Shown here in pieces: positions 47,011 to 59,717 of a DNA stretch of 64,000 nt. Below the pieces are notes generated by a model. That model saw only the letters and a list, made by a program, of their open reading frames with translations, made no database searches and was not told where the DNA came from. The stretch comes from Sipunculus nudus. Its lineage: Eukaryota; Annelida; Sipuncula; Golfingiida; Sipunculidae. The position numbers and the translations under genes are program-made. The DNA is taken from positions 62,347,118-62,411,117 of the forward strand of contig CM049317.1 in NCBI GenBank assembly GCA_026874595.1, written 5' to 3'. Numbering within the stretch: the first letter of the stretch is position 1; every line of letters begins with the position of its first letter.

Positions 47011-49656
47011 TGTGATTTTGCCGTAAGCAAAGAATTAGCAAAGCATCAGCAAAGTGTAAGCAAAGGGATTATGCCTTCATAGTTGCTTTTTTTCACCATT
47101 TTCTGAAGAAATCATGTATTTTCGGACTTTGCGGGGGTCTAATAATGTCAGAAATGGTAAAACATTGTAGGTAAATTGTGTTAAAATTGGAAAATGGGTC
47201 AAAGAAATCAATAAATGACTTTTTTAAAAATTGCAGAATTATACATTACCGGTTTTGATTGAACAATATAGCCCTTACTTTTGATATTAATGTTCACTAA
47301 CCGGGACTGCTGTGTAGCCAGGGGACCCGTCTGTCCCCATATGGGTCATATCAGTGTGTTTTTTTAGGAAAATGCTGCATTTCTGTTGTGATTTTGCCGT
47401 AAGCAAAGAATTAGCAAAGCATCAGCAAGGTGTAAGCAAAGGGATTATGCCTTCATAATTGCTCTTTGGCACAATTTTCTGAAGAAATAATGTATTTTTG
47501 GACTTTGCGGGGGTCTAATAATGTCTGAAATGGTGAAACACTGTAGGTAAATTGTGTTAAAATTGGAAAATGGGTCAAAGAAATCAATAAATGACTTTTT
47601 TAAAAATAGCAGAATTATACATTTCCGGTTTTGATCGAACGATATTGCCCTTACTTTTGATATTAATGTTCACTAACCGGGACTGCTGTGTAGCCAGGGG
47701 ACCCGTCTGTTTCCATATGGGTCATATCAGTGTGTATTTTTAGGAAAATGCTGCATTTCTGTTAAGATTTTGCCATAAGCAAAGAAAAAGCAAAGCATCA
47801 GCAAAGTGTAAGCTAAGGGATTATGCCTTAATAGTTGCTTTTTTTCACCATTTTCTGAAGAAATCATGTATTTTTGGACTTTGCGGGGGTCTAATAATGT
47901 CAGAAATGGTAAAACATTGTAGGTAAATTGTGTTAAAATTGGAAAATGGGTCCAAGAAATCAATAAATGACTTTTTTAAAAATAGCAGAATTATACATTA
48001 TCGGTTTTGATCGAACGATATTGCCCTTACTTTTGATATTAATGTTCACTATCCGGGACTGCTGTGTAGCCAGGGGACCCGTCTGTCACCATTTGGTTCT
48101 GATCAGTGTGTATTTTTAGGAAAATGCTGCATTTCTGTTGTGATTTTGCCGTAAGCAAAGATTTAGCAAAGCATCAGCAAAGTGTAAGCAAAGGGATTAT
48201 GCTTTCATAGTTGATTTTTTTCACCATTTTCTGAAGAAATCATGTATTTTTGGACTTAGCGGGGGTCTAATAATGTCAGAAATGGTAAAACACTGTAGGT
48301 AAATTGTGTTAAAATTGGAAAATGGGTCCAAGAAATCAATAAATGACTTTTTAAAAATAGCAGAATTATACATTATCGGTTTTGATCGAACGATATTGCC
48401 CTCACTTTTGATATTAATGTTCACTATGCGGGACTGCTGTGTAGCCAGGGGACCCGTCTGTCACCATATGCTTCTTATCAGTGTGTATTTTTAGGAAAAT
48501 GCTGCATTTCTGTTGTGATTTTGCCGTAAGCAAAGAATAAGCAAAGCATCAGCAAAGTGTAAGCAAAGGGATTATGCCTTCATAATTGCTTTTTGGCACC
48601 ATTTTCTGAAGAAATAATGTATTTTTGGACTTTGCGGGGGTCTTATAATGTCAGGAATGGTAAAACATTGTAGGTAAATTGTGTTAAAATTGGAAAATGG
48701 GTCAAAGAAATCAATAAATGACTTTTTTTAAAAATAGCAGAATTATACATTTGCGGTTTTGATTGAACAATATTGCCCTTACTTTTGATATTAATGTTCA
48801 CTAACCGGGACTGCTGTGTAGCCAGGGGACCCGTCTGTATCCATATGGGTCATATCAGTGTGTATTTTTAGGAAAATGCTGCATTTCTGTTAAGATTTTG
48901 CCATAAGCAAAGAAAAAGCAAAGCATCAGCAAAGTGTAAGCTAAGGGATTATGCCTACATAGTTGCTTTTTTCACCATTTTCTGAAGAAATCATGTATTT
49001 TTGGACTTTGCGGGGGTCTTATAATGTCAGAAATGGTAAAACATTGTAGGTAAATTGTGTTAAAATTGGAAAATGGGTCCAATAAATCAATAAATGACTT
49101 TTTTAAAAATAGCAGAATTATACATTATCGGTTTTGATCAAACGATATTGCCCTTACTTTTGATATTAATGTTCACTATCCGGGACTGCTGTGTAGCCAG
49201 GGGACCCGTCTGTCACCATTTGGTTCTTATCAGTGTGTATTTTTAGGAAAATGCTGCATTTCTGTTGTGATTTTGCCGTAAGCAAAGAATTAGCAAAGCA
49301 TCAGCAAAGTGTAAGCAAAGATATTATGCTTTCATAGTTGATTTTTTTCACCATTTTCTGAAGAAATCATGTATTTTTGGACTTTGCGGGGGTCTAATAA
49401 TGTCAGAAATGGTAAAACATTGTAGGTAAATTGTGTTAAAATTGGAAAATGGGTCCAAGAAATCAATAAATGACTTTTTTAAAAATTGCAGAATTATACA
49501 TTATCGGTTTTGATTGAACGATATCGCCCTTTCTTTTGATATTAATGTTCACTAACCGGGACTGCTGTGTAGCCAGGGGACTCGTCTGTCCCCATGTGGG
49601 TCATATCAGTGTGTATTTTTAGGAAATTTCTGCATTTCTGTTGTGATTTTGCCGTA

Positions 49657-49685
49657 AGCAAAGAATTAGCAAAGTGTAAGCAAAG
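49657..49685 (+). repeat. AGCAAAG block reduced to three units (11-bp deletion)
   Basis: Heptamers start at 49657, 49668 and 49679; the unit with the CATC spacer is missing, an exact 11-bp loss. The same three-unit form starts at 53404, 54145, 58270, 59011, 59752 and 62372. It is always in a monomer with GGAAATTT (in place of GGAAAATG), ATATCGCCCTTTC and CCCCATGTGGG. The 11-bp spacing of the remaining units is preserved. Confidence 0.88.
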
Positions 49686-49769
49686 GGATTATGCTTTCAT
49701 AGTTGCTTTTTTTCACCATTTTCTGAAGAAATAATGTATGTTTGGACTTTGCGATGGTCTAATAATGTC

Positions 49770-52700
49770 AGAAATGGTAAAACACTGTAGGTAAATTGTG
49801 TTAAAATTGGAAAATGGGTCCAAGAAATCAATAAATGACTTTTTTAAAAATTGCAGAATTATACATTATCGGTTTTGATTGAACGATATTGCCCTTACTT
49901 TTGATATTAATGTTCACTAACCGGGACTGCTGTGTAGCCAGGGGACTCGTCTGTCCCCATATGGGTCATATCAGTGTGTATTTTTAGGAAAATGCTGCAT
50001 TTCTGTTGTGATTTTGCCATAAGCAAAGAAAAAGCAAAGCATCAGCAAAGTGTAAGCAAAGGGATTATGCTTTCATGATTGCTTTTTGGCACCATTTTCT
50101 GAAGAAATCATGTATTTTTGGACTTTGCGATGGTCTAATAATGTCAGAAATGGTAAAACACTGTAGGTAAATTGTGTTAAAATTGGAAAATGGGTCAAAG
50201 AAATCAATAAATGACTTTTTTAAAAATAGAAGAATTATACATTATCGGTTTTGATCGAACGATATTGCCCTTACTTTTGATATTAATTTTCACTAACCGG
50301 GACTGCTGTGTAGCAAAGGGGACCCGTCTGTCCCCATATGGGTCATATCAGTGTGTATTTTTAGGAAAATGCTGCATTTCTGTTGTGATTTTGCCGTAAG
50401 CAAAGAATAAGCAAAGCATCAGCAAGGTGTAAGCAAAGGGATTATGCCTTCATAATTGATTTTGGCACCATTTTCTGAAGAAATAATGTATTTTTGGACT
50501 TTGCGGGGGTCTTATAGTGTCAGAAATGGTAAAACATTGTAGGTAAATTGTGTTAAAATTGGAAAATGGGTCAAAGAAATCAATAAATGACTTTTATAAA
50601 AATAGAGGAGTTATACATTTGCTGTTTTGATTGAACAATATTGCCTTTACTTTTGATATTAATGTTCACTAACCGGGACTGCTGTGTAGCCAGGGGACCC
50701 GTCTGTTTCCCTATGGGTCATATCAGTGTGTATTTGAAGGAAAATGCTGCATTTCTGTCGTGATTTTGCCGTAAGCAAAGAATAAGCAAAGCATCAGCAA
50801 AGTGTAAGCAAAGGGATTATGCCTTCATAATTGCTTTTTGGCACCATTTTCTGAAGAAATAATGTATTTTTGGACTTTGCGGGGGTCTTATAATGTCAGG
50901 AATGGTAAAACATTGTAGGTAAATTGTGTTAAAATTGGAAAATGGGTCAAAGAAATCAATAAATGACTTTTTTAAAAATAGCAGAATTATACATTTGCGG
51001 TTTTGATTGAACGATACTGCCCTTACTTTTGATATTAATGTTCACTAACCGGGACTGCTGTGTAGCCAGGGGACTCGTCTGTCCCCATATGGGTCATATC
51101 AGTGTGTATTTTTAGGAAAATGCTGCATTTCTGTTAAGATTTTGCCATAAGCAAAGAAAAAGCAAAGCATCAGCAAAGTGTAAGCTAAGGGATTATGCCT
51201 TAATAGTTGCTTTTTTTCACCATTTTCTGAAGAAATCATGTATTTTTGGACTTTGCGGGGGTCTAATAATGTCAGAAATGGTAAAACATTGTAGGTAAAT
51301 TGTGTTAAAATTGGAAAATGGGTCAAATAAATCAATAAATGACTTTTTTAAAAATAGCAGAATTATACATTATCGGTTTTGATCGAACGATATTGCCCTT
51401 ACCTTTGATATTAATGTTCACTATCCGGGACTGCTGTGTAGCCAGGGGACCCGTCTGTCACCATTTGGTTCTTATCAGTGTGTATTTTTAGGAAAATGCT
51501 GCATTTCTGTTGTAATTTTGCCGTAAGCAAAGAATTAGCAAAGCATCAGCAAAGTGTAAGCAAAGGGATTATGCTTTCATAGTTGATTTTTTTCACCATT
51601 TTCTGAAGAAATCATGTATTTTTGGACTTTGCGGGGGTCTAATAATGTCAGAAATGGTAAAACACTGTAGGTAAATTGTGTTATTGGAAAATGGGTCCAA
51701 GAAATCAATAAATGACTTTTTTAAAAATTGCAGAATTATACATTATCGGTTTTGATTGAACGATATTGCCCTTACTTTTGATATTAATGTTCACTAACCG
51801 GGACTGCTGTGTAGCCAGGGGACTCGTCTGTCCCCATATGGGTCATATCAGTGTGTATTTTTAGGATAATGCTGCATTTCTGTTGTGATTTTGCCATAAG
51901 CAAAGAAAAAGCAAAGCATCAGCAAAGTGTAAGCAAAGGGATTATGCTTTCATGATTGCTTTTTGGCACCATTTTCTGAAGAAATCATGTATTTTTGGAC
52001 TTTGCGATGGTCTAATAATGTCAGAAATGGTAAAACACTGTAGGTAAATTGTGTTAAAATTGGAAAATGGGTCCAAGAAATCAATAAATGACTTTTTTAA
52101 AAATAGAAGAATTATACATTATCGGTTTTGATCGAACGATATTGCCCTTACTTTTGATATTAATTTTCACTAACCGGGACTGCTGTGTAGCAAAGGGGAC
52201 CCGTCTGTCCCCATATGGGTCATATCAGTGTGTATTTTTAGGAAAATGCTGCATTTCTGTTGTGATTTTGCCGTAAGCAAAGAATAAGCAAAGCATCAGC
52301 AAAGTGTAAGCAAAGGGATTATGCCTTCATAATTGCTTTTTGGCACCATTTTCTGAAGAAATAATGTATTTTTGGACTTTGCGGGGGTCTTATAATGTCA
52401 GGAATGGTAAAACATTGTAGGTAAATTGTGATAAAATTGGAAAATGGGTCAAAGAAATCAATAAATGACTTTTTTAAAAATAGCAGAATTATACATTTGC
52501 GGTTTTGATTGAACGATATTGCCCTTACTTTTGATATTAATGTTCACTAACCGGGACTGCTGTGTAGCCAGGGGACTCGTCTGTCCCCATATGGGTCATA
52601 TCAGTGTGTATTTTTAGGAAAATGCTGCATTTCTGTTAAGATTTTGCCATAAGCAAAGAAAAAGCAAAGCATCAGCAAAGTGTAAGCTAAGGGATTATGC

Positions 52701-54630
52701 CTACAGAGTTGCTTTTTTTCACCATTTTCTGAAGAAATCATGTATTTTTGGACTTTGCGGGGGTCTAATAATGTCAGAAATGGTAAAACATTGTAGGTAA
52801 ATTGTGTTAAAATTGGAAAATGGGTCCAATAAATCAATAAATGACTTTTTTAAAAATAGCAGAATTATACATTATCGGTTTTGATCAAACGATATTGCCC
52901 TTACTTTTGATATTAATGTTCACTATCCGGGACTGCTGTGTAGCCAGGGGACCCGTCTGTCACCATTTGGTTCTTATCAGTGTGTATTTTTAGGAAAATG
53001 CTGCATTTCTGTTGTGATTTTGCCGTAAGCAAAGAATTAGCAAAGCATCAGCAAAGTGTAAGCAAAGATATTATGCTTTCATAGTTGATTTTTTTCACCA
53101 TTTTCTGAAGAAATCATGTATTTTTGGACTTTGCGGGGGTCTAATAATGTCAGAAATGGTAAAACATTGTAGGTAAATTGTGTTAAAATTGGAAAATGGG
53201 TCCAAGAAATCAATAAATGACTTTTTTAAAAATTGCAGAATTATACATTATCGGTTTTGATTGAACGATATCGCCCTTTCTTTTGATATTAATGTTCACT
53301 AACCGGGACTGCTGTGTAGCCAGGGGACTCGTCTGTCCCCATGTGGGTCATATCAGTGTGTATTTTTAGGAAATTTCTGCATTTCTGTTGTGATTTTGCC
53401 GTAAGCAAAGAATTAGCAAAGTGTAAGCAAAGGGATTATGCTTTCATAGTTGCTTTTTTTCACCATTTTCTGAAGAAATAATGTATGTTTGGACTTTGCG
53501 ATGGTCTAATAATGTCAGAAATGGTAAAACACTGTAGGTAAATTGTGTTAAAATTGGAAAATGGGTCCAATAAATCAATAAATGACTTTTTTAAAAATAG
53601 CAGAATTATACATTATCGGTTTTGATCAAACGATATTGCCCTTACTTTTGATATTAATGTTCACTATCCGGGACTGCTGTGTAGCCAGGGGACCCGTCTG
53701 TCACCATTTGGTTCTTATCGGTGTGTATTTTTAGGAAAATGCTGCATTTCTGTTGTGATTTTGCCGTAAGCAAAGAATTAGCAAAGCATCAGCAAAGTGT
53801 AAGCAAAGATATTATGCTTTCATAGTTGATTTTTTTCACCATTTTCTGAAGAAATCATGTATTTTTGGACTTTGCGGGGGTCTAATAATGTCAGAAATGG
53901 TAAAACATTGTAGGTAAATTGTGTTAAAATTGGAAAATGGGTCCAAGAAATCAATAAATGACTTTTTTAAAAATTGCAGAATTATACATTATCGGTTTTG
54001 ATTGAACGATATCGCCCTTTCTTTTGATATTAATGTTCACTAACCGGGACTGCTGTGTAGCCAGGGGACTCGTCTGTCCCCATGTGGGTCATATCAGTGT
54101 GTATTTTTAGGAAATTTCTGCATTTCTGTTGTGATTTTGCCGTAAGCAAAGAATTAGCAAAGTGTAGGCAAAGGGATTATGCTTTCATAGTTGCTTTTTT
54201 TCACCATTTTCTGAAGAAATAATGTATGTTTGGACTTTGCGATGGTCTAATAATGTCAGAAATGGTAAAACACTGTAGGTAAATTGTGTTAAAATTGGAA
54301 AATGGGTCAAAGAAATCAATAAATGACTTTTTTAAAAATTGCAGAATTATACATTATCGGTTTTGATCGAACGATATTGCCCTTACTTTTGATATTAATG
54401 TTCATTTTCCGGGACTGCTGTGTAGCCAGGGGACCCGTCTGTCACCATTTGGTTCTGATCAGTGTGTATTTTTAGGAAAATGCTGCATTTCTGTTGTAAT
54501 TTTGCCGTAAGCAAAGAATTAGCAAAGCATCAGCAAAGTGTAAGCAAAGGGATTATGCTTTCATAGTTGATTTTTTTCACCATTTTCTGAAGAAATCATG
54601 TATTTTTGGACTTTGCGGGGGTCTAATAAT
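49770..54630 (+). repeat. 13-monomer duplicated block Y, copy 1
   Basis: Aligned with 54.63-59.5 kb at a shift of 4,864-4,866 bp. It includes module T (50.2-51.6 kb with 55.1-56.5 kb), the GTCAGGAATGG monomer (52.4 kb with 57.25 kb) and the dimeric HOR (52.9-54.3 kb with 57.7-59.2 kb). The stretch about 51.7-52.3 kb does not match 56.5-57.15 kb, so one or both copies were altered later. The block overlaps the right end of block X copy 2. Boundaries are approximate. Confidence 0.65.
53370..54110 (+). repeat. Dimeric HOR, 741-bp unit (first tandem copy)
   Basis: Two monomers alternate. n1 has GATCAAACG, TATCCGGG, CACCATTTGGTTCTT and GCAAAGATATTATGC. n2 has ATATCGCCCTTTC, GACTCGTCTG, CCCCATGTGGG, GGAAATTTCTGC, the three-unit heptamer block, ATGTATGTTTGG and GCGATGG. 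The length 741 equals two 376-bp monomers minus 11 bp. Units are set at GGAAATTT, at 53370 and 54111. Confidence 0.85.
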
Positions 54631-57600
54631 GTCAGAAATGGTAAAACACTGTAGGTAAATTGTGTTAAAATTGGAAAATGGGTCCAAGAAATCAATAAAT
54701 GACTTTTTTAAAAATTGCAGAATTATACATTATCGGTTTTGATTGAACGATATTGCCCTTACTTTTGATATTAATGTTCACTAACCGGGACTACTGTGTA
54801 GCCAGGGGACTCGTCTGTCCCCATATGGGTCATATCAGTGTGTATTTTTAGGAAAATGCTGCATTTCTGTTGTGATTTTGCCATAAGCAAAGAAAAAGCA
54901 AAGCATCAGCAAAGTTTAAGCAAAGGGATTATGCTTTCATGATTGCTTTTTGGCACCATTTTCTGAAGAAATCATGTATTTTTGGACTTTGGGATGGTCT
55001 AATAATGTCAGAAATGGTAAAACACTGTAGGTAAATTGTGTTAAAATTGGAAAATATGTCAAAGAAATCAATAAATGACTTTTTTAAAAATAGAAGAATT
55101 ATACATTATCGGTTTTGATCGAACGATATTGCCCTTACTTTTGATATTAATTTTCACTAACCGGGACTGCTGTGTAGCAAAGGGGACCCGTCTGTCCCCA
55201 TATGGGTCATATCAGTGTGTATTTTTAGGAAAATGCTGCATTTCTGTTGTGATTTTGCCGTAAGCAAAGAATAAGCAAAGCATCAGCAAGGTGTAAGCAA
55301 AGGGATTATGCCTTCATAATTGATTTTGGCACCATTTTCTGAAGAAATAATGTATTTTTGGACTTTGCGGGGGTCTTATAGTGTCAGAAATGGTAAAACA
55401 TTGTAGGTAAATTGTGTTAAAATTGGAAAATGGGTCAAAGAAATCAATAAATGACTTTTATAAAAATAGAGGAGTTATACATTTGCTGTTTTGATTGAAC
55501 AATATTGCCTTTACTTTTGATATTAATGTTCACTAACCGGGACTGCTGTGTAGCCAGGGGACCCGTCTGTTTCCCTATGGGTCATATCAGTGTGTATTTG
55601 AAGGAAAATGCTGCATTTCTGTCGTGATTTTGCCGTAAGCAAAGAATAAGCAAAGCATCAGCAAAGTGTAAGCAAAGGGATTATGCCTTCATAATTGCTT
55701 TTTGGCACCATTTTCTGAAGAAATAATGTATTTTTGGACTTTGCGGGGGTCTTATAATGTCAGGAATGGTAAAACATTGTAGGTAAATTGTGTTAAAATT
55801 GGAAAATGGGTCAAAGAAATCAATAAATGACTTTTTTAAAAATAGCAGAATTATACATTTGCGGTTTTGATTGAACGATACTGCCCTTACTTTTGATATT
55901 AATGTTCACTAACCGGGACTGCTGTGTAGCCAGGGGACTCGTCTGTCCCCATATGGGTCATATCAGTGTGTATTTTTAGGAAAATGCTGCATTTCTGTTA
56001 AGATTTTGCCATAAGCAAAGAAAAAGCAAAGCATCAGCAAAGTGTAAGCTAAGGGATTATGCCTTAATAGTTGCTTTTTTTCACCATTTTCTGAAGAAAT
56101 CATGTATTTTTGGACTTTGCGGGGGTCTAATAATGTCAGAAATGGTAAAACATTGTAGGTAAATTGTGTTAAAATTGGAAAATGGGTCAAATAAATCAAT
56201 AAATGACTTTTTTAAAAATAGCAGAATTATACATTATCGGTTTTGATCGAACGATATTGCCCTTACCTTTGATATTAATGTTCACTATCCGGGACTGCTG
56301 TGTAGCCAGGGGACCCGTCTGTCACCATTTGGTTCTTATCAGTGTGTATTTTTAGGAAAATGCTGCATTTCTGTTGTGATTTTGCCGTAAGCAAAGAATT
56401 AGCAAAGCATCAGCAAAGTGTAAGCAAAGGGATTATGCTTTCATAGTTGATTTTTTTCACCATTTTCTGAAGAAATCATGTATTTTTGGACTTTGCGGGG
56501 GTCTAATAATGTCAGAAATGGTAAAACATTGTAGGTAAATTGTGTTAAAATTGGAAAATGGGTCCAAGAAATCAATAAATGACTTTTTTAAAAATTGCAG
56601 AATTATACATTATCGGTTTTGTTTGAACGATATCGCCCTTTCTTTTGATATTAATGTTCACTAACCGGGACTGCTGTGTAGCCAGGGGACCCGTCTGTCA
56701 CCATTTGGTTCTGATCAGTGTGTATTTTTAGGAAAATGCTGCATTTCTGTTGTGATTTTGCCGTAAGCAAAGAATTAGCAAAGCATCAGCAAAGTGTAAG
56801 CAAAGGGATTATGCTTTCATAGTTGATTTTTTCACCATTTTCTGAAGAAATCATGTATTTTTGGACTTTGCGGGGGTCTAATAATGTCAGAAATGGTAAA
56901 ACACTGTAGGTAAATTGTGTTAAAATTGGAAAATGGGTCCAAGAAATCAATAAATGACTTTTTTAAAAATTGCAGAATTATACATTATCGGTTTTGATTG
57001 ATCGATATTGCCCTTACTTTTGATATTAATGTTCACTAACCGGGACTGCTGTGTAGCCAGGGGACTCGTCTGTCCCCATATGGGTCATATCAGTGTGTAT
57101 TTTTAGGAAAATGCTGCATTTCTGTTGTGATTTTGCCGTAAGCAAAGAATAAGCAAAGCATCAGCAAAGTGTAAGCAAAGGGATTATGCCTTCATAATTG
57201 CTTTTTGGCACCATTTTCTGAAGAAATAATGTATTTTTGGACTTTGCGGGGGTCTTATAATGTCAGGAATGGTAAAACATTGTAGGTAAATTGTGTTAAA
57301 ATTGGAAAATGGGTCAAAGAAATCAATAAATGACTTTTTTTAAAAATAGCAGAATTATACATTTGCGGTTTTGATTGAACGATATTGCCCTTACTTTTGA
57401 TATTAATGTTCACTAACCGGGACTGCTGTGTAGCCAGGGGACTCGTCTGTCCCCATATGGGTCATATCAGTGTGTATTTTTAGGAAAATGCTGCATTTCT
57501 GTTAAGATTTTGCCATAAGCAAAGAAAAAGCAAAGCATCAGCAAAGTGTAAGCTAAGGGATTATGCCTACATAGTTGCTTTTTTTCACCATTTTCTGAAG

Positions 57601-59500
57601 AAATCATGTATTTTTGGACTTTGCGGGGGTCTTATAATGTCAGAAATGGTAAAACATTGTAGGTAAATTGTGTTAAAATTGGAAAATGGGTCCAATAAAT
57701 CAATAAATGACTTTTTTAAAAATAGCAGAATTATACATTATCGGTTTTGATCAAACGATATTGCCCTTACTTTTGATATTAATGTTCACTATCCGGGACT
57801 GCTGTGTAGCCAGGGGACCCGTCTGTCACCATTTGGTTCTTATCAGTGTGTATTTTTAGGAAAATGCTGCATTTCTGTTGTGATTTTGCCGTAAGCAAAG
57901 AATTAGCAAAGCATCAGCAAAGTGTAAGCAAAGATATTATGCTTTCATAGTTGATTTTTTTCACCATTTTCTGAAGAAATCATGTATTTTTGGACTTTGC
58001 GGGGGTCTAATAATGTCAGAAATGGTAAAACATTGTAGGTAAATTGTGTTAAAATTGGAAAATGGGTCCAAGAAATCAATAAATGACTTTTTTAAAAATT
58101 GCAGAATTATACATTATCGGTTTTGATTGAACGATATCGCCCTTTCTTTTGATATTAATGTTCACTAACCGGGACTGCTGTGTAGCCAGGGGACTCGTCT
58201 GTCCCCATGTGGGTCATATCAGTGTGTATTTTTAGGAAATTTTTGCATTTCTGTTGTGATTTTGCCGTAAGCAAAGAATTAGCAAAGTGTAAGCAAAGGG
58301 ATTATGCTTTCATAGTTGCTTTTTTTCACCATTTTCTGAAGAAATAATGTATGTTTGGACTTTGCGATGGTCTAATAATGTCAGAAATGGTAAAACACTG
58401 TAGGTAAATTGTGTTAAAATTGGAAAATGGGTCCAATAAATCAATAAATGACTTTTTTAAAAATAGCAGAATTATACATTATCGGTTTTGATCAAACGAT
58501 ATTGCCCTTACTTTTGATATTAATGTTCACTATCCGGGACTGCTGTGTAGCCAGGGGACCCGTCTGTCACCATTTGGTTCTTATCAGTGTGTATTTTTAG
58601 GAAAATGCTGCATTTCTGTTGTGATTTTGCCGTAAGCAAAGAATTAGCAAAGCATCAGCAAAGTGTAAGCAAAGATATTATGCTTTCATAGTTGATTTTT
58701 TTCACCATTTTCTGAAGAAATCATGTATTTTTGGACTTTGCGGGGGTCTAATAATGTCAGAAATGGTAAAACATTGTAGGTAAATTGTGTTAAAATTGGA
58801 AAATGGGTCCAAGAAATCAATAAATGACTTTTTTAAAAATTGCAGAATTATACATTATCGGTTTTGATTGAACGATATCGCCCTTTCTTTTGATATTAAT
58901 GTTCACTAACCGGGACTGCTGTGTAGCCAGGGGACTCGTCTGTCCCCATGTGGGTCATATCAGTGTGTATTTTTAGGAAATTTCTGCATTTCTGTTGTGA
59001 TTTTGCCGTAAGCAAAGAATTAGCAAAGTGTAAGCAAAGGGATTATGCTTTCATAGTTGCTTTTTTTCACCATTTTCTGAAGAAATAATGTATGTTTGGA
59101 CTTTGCGATGGTCTAATAATGTCAGAAATGGTAAAACACTGTAGGTAAATTGTGTTAAAATTGGAAAATGGGTCCAAGAAATCAATAAATGACTTTTTTA
59201 AAAATAGCAGAATTATACATTATCGGTTTTGATCAAACGATATTGCCCTTACTTTTGATATTAATGTTCACTATCCGGGACTGCTGTGTAGCCAGGGGAC
59301 CCGTCTGTCACCATTTGGTTCTTATCAGTGTGTATTTTTAGGAAAATGCTGCATTTCTGTTGTGATTTTGCCGTAAGCAAAGAATTAGCAAAGCATCAGC
59401 AAAGTGTAAGCAAAGATATTATGCTTTCATAGTTGATTTTTTTCACCATTTTCTGAAGAAATCATGTATTTTTGGACTTTGCGGGGGTCTAATAATGTCA
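54630..59500 (+). repeat. 13-monomer duplicated block Y, copy 2
   Basis: Second copy of block Y. It contains a third copy of module T (about 55.1-56.5 kb) and a longer run of the dimeric HOR. A further similarity joins 48.65-49.9 kb with 57.25-58.5 kb (shift about 8,606 bp), so the dimer monomers occur in three places in this part of the array. Confidence 0.6.
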
Positions 59501-59717
59501 GAAATGGTAAAACATTGTAGGTAAATTGTGTTAAAATTGGAAAATGGGTCCAAGAAATCAATAAATGACTTTTTTAAAAATTGCAGAATTATACATTATC
59601 GGTTTTGATTGAACGATATCGCCCTTTCTTTTGATATTAATGTTCACTAACCGGGACTGCTGTGTAGCCAGGGGACTCGTCTGTCCCCATGTGGGTCATA
59701 TCAGTGTGTATTTTTAG
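58236..59717 (+). repeat. Dimeric HOR, two successive 741-bp units
   Basis: The GGAAATTT anchors at 58236, 58977 and 59718 are exactly 741 bp apart, with the n1/n2 order preserved. The first n2 has GGAAATTTTTGC; the other two have GGAAATTTCTGC. Identical spacing and sequence point to very recent amplification. Confidence 0.88.

Larger units (their letters stand above)
35440..52820 (+). repeat. Large tandem block X, copy 2 (about 17.4 kb)
   Basis: Copy 2 starts inside one monomer. The left part up to about 35411 matches 52.7-52.8 kb (CTACAGAGTTG, ACATTGTAGG). The part after about 35470 matches 19.2 kb (GACTTTTTAAAAATAGC, CTCATTTTTAATATT). Relative to copy 1 it lacks three monomers (1,129 bp) in the tetrameric HOR. 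It has five extra monomers (1,868 bp, one carrying the 11-bp deletion) at about 48.3-50.2 kb and one extra (373 bp) at about 51.5-51.9 kb. Confidence 0.85.
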
